A stretch of DNA of 64,000 nucleotides. It comes from Choricystis sp. odSpoLacu1 (taxonomy: Eukaryota > Chlorophyta > Trebouxiophyceae). The translations under genes and the position numbers were made by a program. Shown here one piece after another: positions 53,242 through 62,786 of the stretch. The notes beneath the pieces are model-generated. The model did no database searches. It was not told the origin of the DNA and saw only the letters and a list, made by a program, of their open reading frames with translations. Each line of letters begins with the position of its first letter. Positions within the stretch are counted from its first letter, which is position 1. The stretch is from positions 62,001 through 126,000 of the forward strand of contig OY253652.1 in NCBI GenBank assembly GCA_958009055.1. The letters run 5' to 3'.

Positions 53242-55784
53242 TCACCACCCTCTCCCCCCGTGCGGCGGCGGCTGCTGGTGGCGGCTGTGCGGCGGCTGCT
53301 GTGGCAGCGGCGGCGGCCACGCGCCGTGAGGCGGCTGCTGTGGCGCACCATAGCGCGGATCCGCGGCAGCAGCCTGCGCCGGTGGTGGCGGCGGCACATA
53401 GTACGCTGCCGACGGTGTCCGCACATACTGCGCGGACGGCGGCGGCGGCGGTGGCGGCACGTAGGGGAGAGGTGTCTGCGAGGGCGCCCCGCCTGGCACC
53501 ACACCCAGCGCAGCCGCCAACGCCCCGATCTTGGCAAAGTCCAGGGCGGGCATGGGGGGTGGCGCCGGTACGGGCGGCGGCACCGCGTCCCTGCGGTGGA
53601 CGACCAGGAGGAGGAGGTGCCCCGGCGCGGACGCCCACGGCGGGAGCCCACCACCCGCCGCCGCCGCGGCAGCCAGCAGCCTGTCGGCCAGGGGCGTGCC
53701 CGATGGCACGAGGTAGGGTTCGGGGCCGCCCTGGCCCAGGGGGGCGAAGCCGGCGCGGCCGCGGGAGGCAAGGTCGGCCGCTGCGGCCGACAGTGCAGCC
53801 CCACACTCGCCACTCCCCGCCTCCACCCCGGCCAATGTCAAGCACCGCGTCTTGGACGACACCAGCTCGCGGCAGTAGGTGTCCAGCTTGGGCAGGGCCA
53901 GGCGGGAGCGGGCCTCCAGGGAAGGGGGGAGGAGGGTGGAGAGCGGGGCGGCGCCAGCAACGACCACCGCGCGCGCGCCCCGCGCCGCACTCCCACCCCC
54001 CCCCCGGCAGCACGTCCCCCGCCCACCCCGCGTCCGGGCCGGACGCGGGGGGCGTCATGAACAGAGTGTGCTTGAGTGGGGGGTCGGTGGGTGGGGGCGG
54101 CACGGCGGCAGGCCGCGGCGTGGTGTCGCCGTCGCCGCCGCCGCCACCACCACCACCATCCGCCGCCGCCTGCGCCGCCACAAACTCGTCAAACTCGTCA
54201 AACTCGGCGAAGTCGACGGCGGGGGCCGAGGTGGAGGGCTTGGTGGTGGCGCCTCCCTTGTCGCCACCCTCCCCCACGCGCGAGCGGAGGGCGGTCCAAT
54301 CGACTGCCGCGCGCGGCGCGGCGCCACCGTCGCCGTCTGCGGCTGCCACACCCGCCACCCGAGGGCTGACCGGCGGCGCTGGCGCGTCGCCCGCGTCAAG
54401 GGCACCGCCGACACCGTCCCCCGGCTGCGCCGGCGCGGGCGCACGGGCGTCGGGCGTCACCGCTGCCGCCGCTGAGCCGTCGCGCCAATCAGTCTCAGCC
54501 AGGCCGCCCCCACCCTTGGCGTGCCGGGCAGCATCAACAGCCGCCGCCGTCGAGATCTTGGCGGCCGCCTCCTCATCCAGTACGGCGGCGCGCAGGGCGT
54601 CGGATTCAGCCTTGGCGCGCCAGGCGGCCAGCTCTTTCGACGCGAGCGCCTCCGGCGGCAACCGCACCAAGTCGTGCGGCTCAATCCCCCCCCCCAGCAC
54701 CCGCCCCCGCAGCTCCTTGTTGGCGGGGTCTTTCAGGTTGAACACCAGGGAGCGCACGCGCGTCTTGTAGTCTTTGGAGGTGCGGCCGTAAGCGGTGGCA
54801 GCAGCGGCTTCAACCGCGGTGGCGACTGCACCCGCGTCCGCGCCGCCACCCCCACCCTCCGTGGCCGCCATCTCCAGCCCCGTCTGCAAAGCGGCCACGA
54901 TGCGAGCAGTGGCGGCCTCTGTGTCGAAGGTCGGGAGGGGTGCGCGGCGCGGCGGGGGCGCGGCAGCCGCGCGTTTGGGCGCCGCCCCGCCGCCCCCGCC
55001 CGACGCCCGCTTGCGGGACGCTGGCGCCGCCGCCCGCGGCGCCGCCGGCTCCGCGCGGTCGCTGCCGCCAGAATCGGCGCCGCCGTCGTCGTCGGAGTCG
55101 CTGTCGTCGGATGATCCACCGCTCTCGCTTGCGTCAGAGGCACGTGCCGCCGCGATCGAGTTGCCCCGCGCCACCGCCAGCTCGCCCATGGCCCGCTTGT
55201 GGCCCACCGGGCGCGCCTCCCGGAACGCGATCTGTTTGGCGGTCACAAGATCGTTCAGAGTGACGGTCTCGGTTTCCGAGGTCGCCTCATAGTCCAGCCT
55301 CGCCTTGCCCCGCCGTGCGTCGTGCGAGGTGACGATAGCTTCATACCAGATGCCGTCGTCAGGCCACTTGACGTAGACCTGAGGGTGGGGAGGGGTGTGT
55401 GAGGGTGGCGCGTGTGTTTGTTGGCTAGCCGTCCTTCCCCCTTCCTTCAACTCACCGTGCGCCCTTTCAGCTGGCCCTCCAGGTCTTTGGACCGCAGCAG
55501 GCGGTACACGCAGATGCCGCCATTGGGCGGGCGGGGCGTGCCTGAGGGTGGGTGGGAGAGGAGAAGACGGGTGGGCATTCAGAGGTGGCTCTGGGGTGGT
55601 GGTGGCGACGGCGACCCGCGTCCGCCGCAACTCTCCTCTCCACACAACAAACCACACACTCACCCCTCGACGCGTCACTGCCGGACGACGACTCCGACCC
55701 CAGCAGCGCGTCCGCGTCGGCGCCCGCGACCGTCTCGCCAAAGCGGTCGGGCGCGCGCACGTCGCGGCGGCGTGGGCGCGACAT
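53242..55784 (-). CDS. TFIIS-M and SPOC domain transcription protein (PHF3/Bye1-like)
   Basis: Exons 55784-55664, 55541-55456 and 55378-53242. Order of parts: an acidic Ser-rich N-terminus; a Tudor/chromo-like segment VYVKWPDDGIWYEAIVTSHD with RLDYEATSETETVTLNDLV; an Asp/Ser-rich linker; a TFIIS central domain (GRTSKDYKTRVRSLVFNLKD, NKELRGRVLGGGIEPHDLVR, LASKELAAWRAKAESDALR); an acidic linker with a repeated EFDEFDEF; and a SPOC domain (LPKLDTYCRELVSSKTRCLT, LASRGRAGFAPLG, GHLLLLVVHRRDA). It ends Pro/Tyr/Gln-rich. PHF3, DIDO and yeast Bye1 share TFIIS-M plus SPOC and bind RNA polymerase II; plants have similar proteins. The PHD finger of PHF3 is not visible. The frame shifts at a C10 run, 53996-54005. 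Confidence 0.83.
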
Positions 55785-56042
55785 TTGGTGTGCGTGTGTG
55801 TGGTTGGGAGAGAGGGAAAGCACGAGCCGGCGCCTGCTTTGCCCTGTGCCCTGCCCGAGCGGGCGCGGAGAGACACCAGAAAAAAGAAAGAGTGGGCGCA
55901 GTCTCGCTCCGTATTTCGGGGCTTGTTAAAAAACACGCGGTCAGCGCGGCCCAATCTGCGCGCGTCGTCGGCGCCCTCTACCTTGTCCACCCCGCTGCAG
56001 AGGGTCTGGGAGGTGCCAGCCGTCCGCGTGCCGGCCCAAACC

Positions 56043-57149
56043 ATGAAGGTGAGACCGATGGAGAGGGGTTTCGGAGGCGGCAGAAAACAGGCCCGACTCG
56101 GGCCGCCATGCCGTCGCTTCTCGCGCCCTGCGCTGCTTCCCGCCCCCGCCGACCCTCGCCACGCCACGCTACGCACACCACACATGCACTGGATGACCGC
56201 GTGGCGTGGCGGCACGCAACAGTTTGCGACGTGTCGCGGATTGGCGGGGAGAGGACGGCTGGCCCGACCGCCCCCTCTGCCAACCCTACCCCCACACTCA
56301 CACACCCTCCGACCCACACCACCCTCCTCCCAGCCCACCACGCGCACCGCCGCGACCCTGGCGGTCGCGGCCCTGGCCCTCACCCTGCCCCGGTCCGTCC
56401 TCTCCCCCACGCCTCCCCCCCCGAGGTGCGCCGACGCCGCGACTCGCGACGCTGTCGTCGACTACACAGTCGCCGCCTCCCCCAACGCCACCACGTACAC
56501 GTTCCTGCTGCTGCCCAAGGGCAATGTGGCGTCCCTGGGGTTGAGGCTGGCGGACGGGGTGGCGGATGGGGGGACCAAGATTTTGAGTGCCACCCCCGCC
56601 GGCACGCGTGCCGTCGTCGATGGACAGGCCGGCCCACGCGAGGCCGTGCGCGGCGCCCCCGCCGAATCGTTTTCAATTACGTTGGCCGCGGGAGGGGCGT
56701 CCCCGGCTGAGCCGGCGCCGCTGTCCAACCTGTGTGCGCAGACACCCCCCCGCGCGGCAGACGGCGACGCGGCCGCCGCCGATGGGGGCGCCCTGTTCGC
56801 GTCCCCGCCGGAGGGCGGGTCGTGCACCCTGGCCGTGCGCACGACGGATGGACGCTGTGCATACGCTACCGTGGTGTCTGCCACGGCGGCCGCGCCGCCC
56901 CCCGCGCCGGGGGCGCTGCCGCCCGTGGCGCCGCCGCCGCCGCCAGCGCCTGTCGAGCCCGCCGAGCCTGCCGAGTCTGCCCAACCGCCCGCACCGCCGC
57001 GCACGGAGGCGTTGGGAGGGGGTGGCAAGCCAGCGACGGCGGTGGTGGGGCGTGGGGTTGCGGCGCCGCCGCCTCCGCCGCCCCCGCCCCCGCCCCCGCC
57101 GCCGCCGCCGCCGCCTCCCCCGCCGCACCATTCGCGCGCGGGAAGGTGA
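56043..57149 (+). CDS. secreted protein with a polyproline tail, unknown function
   Basis: Exon 1 is just ATG AAG (56043-56048). After a 285-bp GTGAGA...CAG intron, exon 2 (56334-57149) supplies the rest of the signal peptide, PTTRTAATLAVAALALTLPR. The mature region of about 150 residues looks like a beta-rich domain with four Cys (PPPPRCADAATRDAVVDYTV, FLLLPKGNVASLGLRLADGV, LCAQTPP, GSCTLAVRTTDGRCAYATVV). Pro/Ala/Glu linkers follow, then an uninterrupted run of about 22 prolines (57066-57123) before HHSRAGR. Such tails become hydroxyproline-glycosylated in algal cell-wall proteins. I do not recognise the globular part. The start was inferred because no in-frame ATG with a good signal exists inside exon 2. 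Confidence 0.6.
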   Translation: MKVRPMERGFGGGRKQARLGPPCRRFSRPALLPAPADPRHATLRTPHMHWMTAWRGGTQQFATCRGLAGRGRLARPPPLPTLPPHSHTLRPTPPSSQPTTRTAATLAVAALALTLPRSVLSPTPPPPRCADAATRDAVVDYTVAASPNATTYTFLLLPKGNVASLGLRLADGVADGGTKILSATPAGTRAVVDGQAGPREAVRGAPAESFSITLAAGGASPAEPAPLSNLCAQTPPRAADGDAAAADGGALFASPPEGGSCTLAVRTTDGRCAYATVVSATAAAPPPAPGALPPVAPPPPPAPVEPAEPAESAQPPAPPRTEALGGGGKPATAVVGRGVAAPPPPPPPPPPPPPPPPPPPPHHSRAGR

Positions 57150-57495
57150 AGGTGCAGAGTATGTGTGTTGTGTTCGTGGAGCCCTGTGTTTTTTTGTTGT
57201 TTCATGTTCGAAAAAAATAGCACGAGGCTTTGAGGGGTGTGTGTGTTTGTGTCGCCCCCCCCTCTTTTCCACCCCCCTGCGTTTTGTGTCCCGTTCATCC
57301 CATGTCCCCTGTGATCAAAGAAAAGGTTCAAAGAAAAGCGCCAGTGGGCACTTTTGGTACAATGCTAACAGAGGGAAGAGCAAGAAAAAAACGCGGTTGA
57401 AACGTTTTTGACCGGGACACAAAAACCACAGACCCCCCCCCCTGATCTCTCCCTCTCCCTCCCTCCCTCGACGGCAGCGCCCCCCGAATCCAAAA
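57150..57495. other. 346-bp convergent 3' region
   Basis: The region between the stops of the polyproline protein and the DIS3L2-like exonuclease. It contains T- and A-rich patches and a C9 run near 57436 but no supported gene, tRNA or hairpin. Confidence 0.5.
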
Positions 57496-60400
57496 CTAAT
57501 CCGCGCCCAGCAGATCATCCATCACGCCCGGCGTGCCCACCGCGGGTGTGCCCACACTCTCCACCGCCGCCGCCCTCGCCCACCGCCCGCCGTGCGCCAG
57601 CACCGACGCCCGCACGTCGCCGCGCGTGCCCTTGACCGCGGTGATGACGACGGGGATGGGGGTCAACAGGGTGAGGGGCAGGGGCAGGGGGGCGGGGGCC
57701 AGGTTGTCTGGGTTGTGGAGGCGGCGTGGGGGGGGCGAGGCGTCGGCAGCGTCGCCGCGCCCCCCCCCACCTTCCTTTGGTGTCAACGTCAACACTCTGC
57801 CCTCCGCATCCCACGCACCCGCCACGTCATCCTGCTCCTCCACACTGATGCGAACGTCCACCCCCAGGGCGGGCACGTGGATGTCGAAGAAGCGGGCGCC
57901 CCCGACCGACGTGACGACGGCGACCGCGGCGCGCGGCACCTCGGACAGCATGGCCGCCAGGAACAGGCGCCCGCTGGCATCCTGCACGGACTTGGCGGCC
58001 GCCTTGCGCTCGTTGCAGTGTGCGGCGGCTTCTGCGACGGCGTCGGGGGGTGGGATGCCGTGCTCCGTGAGGATCGACGGAGGGACGATCGAAACTGCGC
58101 CCCCCTCCCCTCCTCCTCCTCCCGCCACCAGCGTCGCCGCCAGCATCCTGTGCACCAGCACGTCTGGATACCGCCGAATGGGGGACGTGAAGTGGGTGTA
58201 CAGGCGGACGGCGAGGGCGTAGTGGGCGCAGGCGGAGCCAACAGCGTCGGTGGTCGGGTGGTCATTGTCGCCGCCGCCAGTCGCGGCCGCGCCGTCGTCG
58301 CCACGACCACTACCCTCCCTCTTCCTCCCACCCCGCACCTCCCCCGCGCACACGTACGCCGCCACCTGCATGGGTTTGGTGCACATCAGCGTCAGGGCGG
58401 CGCCCCGGGCGGCGGCGGTGGCGATCGCCACCGCATCGCCCCCCGCCGCGGCCACCATCGCCGCGCGCGCGACCGACAGCGACGCGCGCAGCGCGCCCGC
58501 GCTGCCTGTGTCCACCTCCACCCCGGTCGCCGCCGCCACTGCGGCCGCCAGTTCGTCCAGCTTGCGTTGCGAGGGGGGCGGGTGGCGGCGCAGCAGGGCG
58601 ACGGAGGGCGTCGCGGCAGCCAGGCGGCGCGCGGCGCACTCGTTGGCGAGCAGCATGCACTCTTCAACCAACTGGTTGGCGGCCTGGTGTTCGTGCGGCG
58701 TAGCCGCCAGAGGCGCCCCAGTCGTCGGACACAATGTGAACACGAGCTTGGTGTTGTCGAGGCGGAGGGCGCCCGCCGCAAAGCGTGCGGCGCGGCGGGC
58801 AGAGGCAAGGGTCCACAGCGCGCGCGTGTCGGCCGCCAACTCACGCCAGCCCGCGCGGGGGGGGGGCAGGCCGCTGGGCGCGCGCGTGGCGCGGGCGGCG
58901 TAGGCGGCTTCACCGGCGGCCGCGGCGGCGGCCAGGTCGGGGGCGTCGAGCATGGTCTGTGGTGGGGGGAAAGAGAGAAAAGTGATGTCATAAAAAGGAA
59001 AAAAAAACGACACACAAACCAAACCTCCCTGCATTCCCTCCCTTTCCCCTCACCTGGGCATCCGAGTACGCCAGCTTGGCCACCGACTGCATGATGGCGC
59101 GGTAGAAGACGGGTTGGCCGACGACCCGCCCCTCGCCGTCCAACCACACGTCGACCGAAAATGAAAACCGCTCCACCCCAGGCTCCAGCGAGCACAGCGA
59201 CTCGCACAGCACGCGGGGCAGCATGGGCACGACCGAGGTGACCAGGTAGACGGAGGTGGCGCGCGCGCGGGCGGCGGCGTCCAGGGGGCCGTTGGGAGGG
59301 ACAAAGGCTGAAACGTCGGCGATGTGGACGCCGAGGCGGAAAGCCGCACCCGCAGGGGGCGGCACCCCATCCACGCCGGCGGGCACATCCTCCACCCTCT
59401 CCAGGCTCAGCGCGTCGTCCAGGTCGCGGGCGGTGGGGGGGTCGATGGAGAAGATGCGGCGGGAGGTGGTGAGGTCGATGCGACCGCGCGACGCCGCGGC
59501 GTCACCGCGCGCGCTCCACGGCAGCGCCGGCAGCTCGGCCAACGCCGCCGCCGGAAACTCGCCCGCATCCACGGCGGCAGCGGCCAGCAGGGCGTCGGTT
59601 TCGGCGGTGAGGTCGCCGGCGGGGCCCAGGATTGAAGTGACGGTGGCGGGGGGGAGGCCCTCCCCGTGCGGCCACTCTCCATAGCAAGCTAAGAGCAACG
59701 TGCGTGGTGCATCAGCCTCGCCTGCGCGAGCTTCGGCCTTCAAGTCTGCGCGTGCCTCGGCCGGCAGGCCGGCGCCACGCACGATGGCGGGGGGGAGGCG
59801 GGGGTCGGTCGGGCGCAGGAGGGGGCCGCCGGCCGGCCCCTCCTCCAGCAACCCCACCCACCTCGCCCGCCGGGCGGACGGCGTGATGATTGCGACTACG
59901 TCTGCGGTGGCGCGCACGTCGGGACGGGCGGAGAGGCGGGCGGCCAGGGAAGCGAGCGCGCGGCGCGCGGCGCGCGTGGGGGCGGTGGTTGACGCCAGCG
60001 TGGCGCCGTCGTCATCGTCATTGCTGCTGCCATCGTCCAGCCGCACAGCAGCCGCAGCAGCAGCCGCCAGATCGGCGTCCGCCGCCGCTAGGGCGGCTCC
60101 TGTTGTTGCAGCCCCGGGCGTCTGAGGCGCGGGCGTGCCGCCGCGACTCACCCACCACGCCCCCTCCTCCCGCACCACGATGGCGACGACGTCGCCATCG
60201 ATGGACCGGTTGGCGCCCACCGCACCACGCACCATGATGTCGGCGGGGAGGCTGGGCAGGGTCACGTACGCGACGTCCCGCCTGCCCGTCGCGGGCGCGC
60301 GCAGGGTGCCCGCAAACGCGGTGCCGGCGGCCAGGGCAGCGGTGACGTCGGTGGCAGGCCAGTGCGGCTTGAACCGGGGGCGGCGGGAGGAGGAGGGCGT

Positions 60401-60781
60401 GGGCGCGGGCGACGCGCGCGATGGGAGTGTCGTCGTCATGCGCGGGGGCGCGGGGGAGGCGCGGGACGCGCCCGACGCCCGCCGTCCAACCCTGGAACTG
60501 CTGACACTTCCATCGAACGGCACCGCGTGGCTGGACGCGGGCGTGACAGCGGGCGACAGCTCGCGCAACGGGGCCATGCCGGCATCTGAGGTGGGGGCCG
60601 CCCACCAGCCGGCGCTGGTGGCGCTGGCGGGGGTGCGGGGTTTGGAGGGACGGCGGGTCGTGGTGGTGGTGGCAAAGCCGGGGGGTGGGGCGTCGTCGTG
60701 GCTGACGGCGCGCGCGCCTCGCGGCGCGCGCGGTTCGCGGCGGGCAAAGCCGGGCGGGGCGTCATCGTGAGGGGAGGCCAT
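57496..60781 (-). CDS. DIS3L2/SOV-type 3'-5' exoribonuclease (RNB family)
   Basis: Exons 60781-59054 and 58956-57496 (phase 0) give about 1,062 residues. It degrades cytoplasmic RNA, notably uridylated RNA, independently of the exosome. A disordered N-terminus precedes cold-shock-like domains (FKPHWPATDVTAALAAGTAF, PADIMVRGAVGANRSIDGDV). The RNB catalytic centre near residue 445 reads FSIDPPTARDLDDALSLERV with the four metal-binding Asp residues intact. Also present are RLGVHIADVSAFV, HYALAVRLYTHFTSPIRRYP and DVLVHRMLAATLV, then a C-terminal S1-like region. No N-terminal PIN domain is present, which separates it from DIS3/RRP44. A low-complexity insert (GEVRGGRKREGSGRGDDGAA) before HYALAV begins with GTGCGG and could be an unspliced in-frame intron. 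Confidence 0.93.
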
Positions 60782-61641
60782 GGTGTGTATGTGTTTGAAG
60801 GCTTGTGGAGAGGAAGGGAACAGGGCGCGCCTGGTCTTCCTTTCCTCCTCTCTGCGCTCGAGAGAGGGGCGGTCGAGAGTTGTGAGGCTGTCTGTGCTCA
60901 GCGTCTCACCCCGCAGCGCGCGGTCAGACGGTCACTCGTTTCGCCGCTCTTTTTATTTATTATTATTATTTTTTTTCGCTCTTTGGGCCTTGGGCGCGGT
61001 GTTGCTCTGCCCCCTTCCCCCCGCATCGTGAAAGCCCCAGAGTGCGGTCTGAGCCACGTCCACGACACCGCCTTTTCTGCCCTTTTTCCCCACGCGTCGG
61101 TCCCCAGACGCCCCACGCCTGGGCGCTCGCGCCCGCTGCCTTCCCGCCCTCTCGTCCCGCGTCGACCCTGCCTCGGCCGCGGCGCCAACGCACACAGGTA
61201 CGACACACGGCACACAGGAGGTGTTGGCACCGGGCATGGAAGGCAGGCCCCAGCAGAGGCAGGGCGCGGCACACGTTTTTTTTTGTTTCCGCATTGGCTC
61301 GCTGCGACGTCGCAGCCAGTGGGGTGCGCTTTTTCCCCTCCCACCCTCTTCCGCCCACGCACGCGCCCACGCTCCCGCACGTGGCCTTCACTGCTGACTT
61401 CAACTGGCTGCTGGGAGGGGCGGACGCCGCAGTTGGCCGGTGGGCTGGTGGGCAGCGCTGGTTTGTCACCTTAGTTTTTCGACCGTCGGAACCAAAAAAA
61501 CGCTGCATGGAGCAAAAACCCACGTGCACGCGACCTAACCCGCCCTCCCGCCCTTTTTCCACCCTCTCCACAGCCCTCCCTCCCAGCCACAAGCCGCGAA
61601 AACAAGATCGGCACTTGAAAGTCTTAGCCTTTTTCAAAAAC
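60782..61641. promoter_or_regulatory. 860-bp divergent spacer between the exonuclease and U2AF65-like genes
   Basis: It contains an AT-rich TTATTTATTATTATTATT stretch near 60950-60980, unusual in this GC-rich window, and no supported gene. Several open frames cross it but have no recognisable product. It probably holds both promoters and 5' UTRs. Confidence 0.45.
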
Positions 61642-62786
61642 ATGGGCGACTGGCAAGCCCCCCCCCCCGGCTCCACCGTCGCCTCGGTCGCGGCCGCGGC
61701 CGCCGCGGCCGCCGCCGCCGCCAGCCTCTCCCCCCGCGCCCTGGCGGCCGCCCTGGCCGGCACCGCCCCCCCCCCCTGCTCCGGTGGCGGCGGTGCCCTG
61801 TCCCCCCCCCACGGCTCTTCATCCGACGGCCTGCCCGCGTTAGCCGACGCCCTGTCCCTGGACGCCCCCCCGGCGCCCGTCCCTTTGCGCCCTCCCCCGC
61901 GCCCCTTGCCCAACGACATTCCGTCTTTGCAAACGCGCGTGCTGGAGCTGGAGGCGGAGGCGACCCGGCTGGCGACGACGCTGGCTCATTATCGGCAGAA
62001 TGCTGCGCAAGTGCAGGTGCGCGATTGGGTTGGTTTTTGTCTGTTTTTGGCGCGGGTTTCGCGCGTGAGCACAACGACAGAGGGAGAGAGAGTGTGTGTG
62101 TGCAGCCACGACCCCAACCACGCCCTTGAATCCCCTTACACCAGGCGCGCTACCAACTCTTCAACCCCGACATCGCGCGCCCTGCGCGCCGCGTCTACGT
62201 CGGCGGCCTCCCCCCCGCCACCACGGACGCCGACCTCAGGGCGGCTGTCAACTCGTTGCTGGCGCTGGCGGGCGGGACGGTGGGGCCTGGAGCGCCGGTC
62301 ACCGCTGCCAAAGTCTACCCCGACCGCGGCTACGCGTTTCTCGAGCTGCGCTCCGTCGAGGAAGCTTCCAACGCGCTCGCCCTGGACGGCGTCCCCTTTC
62401 GCGAGGGGCGGCTGCGCGTGCGCCGCCCCAACAACTATGATGCGGCGGCGGCCGCGCTGCTGGGGCCGACGGATCCTGATCCCGGGGTGGACGCGGCCGG
62501 ACTGGGCGCCGTGCGCACGACCGTCCCAGACGGCCCGCACAAAGTCTTTGTCGGTGGCCTCCCCTGCGACTGGGACGCCGGCCGCGTCAAAGCGCTGCTC
62601 GCCCCCTACGGCCGCCTGGCTGCCTTCAACCTGGTCATGGACGCTGCCACCGGCAACTCACGTGGCTACGCGTTCTGCGAGTTTGGCGACGCGGGGGCGG
62701 CCGACTACGCCATCGCGTCCCTCCACGGCTCCGCCGTCGGCCCCCGCCTCCTGACCGTCAAGCGCGCGCTGGAGCCGCCGATGTGA
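61642..62786 (+). CDS. short U2AF65-like splicing factor with two RRMs
   Basis: Exons 61642-62016 and 62145-62786 give 338 residues. The N-terminal 125 residues are Ala/Pro/Gly-rich with a short helix (LELEAEATRLATTLAHYRQN). RRM1 reads RRVYVGGLPPATTDADLRAA, AAKVYPDRGYAFLELRSVEE and ASNALALDGVPFREGRLRVR; the RP-YD linker then leads to RRM2, KVFVGGLPCDWDAGRVKALL, FNLVMDAATGNSRGYAFCEF. Pairing and wording match U2AF65 (U2AF2), which binds the polypyrimidine tract at 3' splice sites. The protein stops straight after RRM2, so the C-terminal UHM that contacts SF1 and SF3B1 is absent. No RS domain or U2AF35-binding motif is seen at the N-terminus. It may be a paralogue or a lineage-specific short form. 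Confidence 0.85.
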
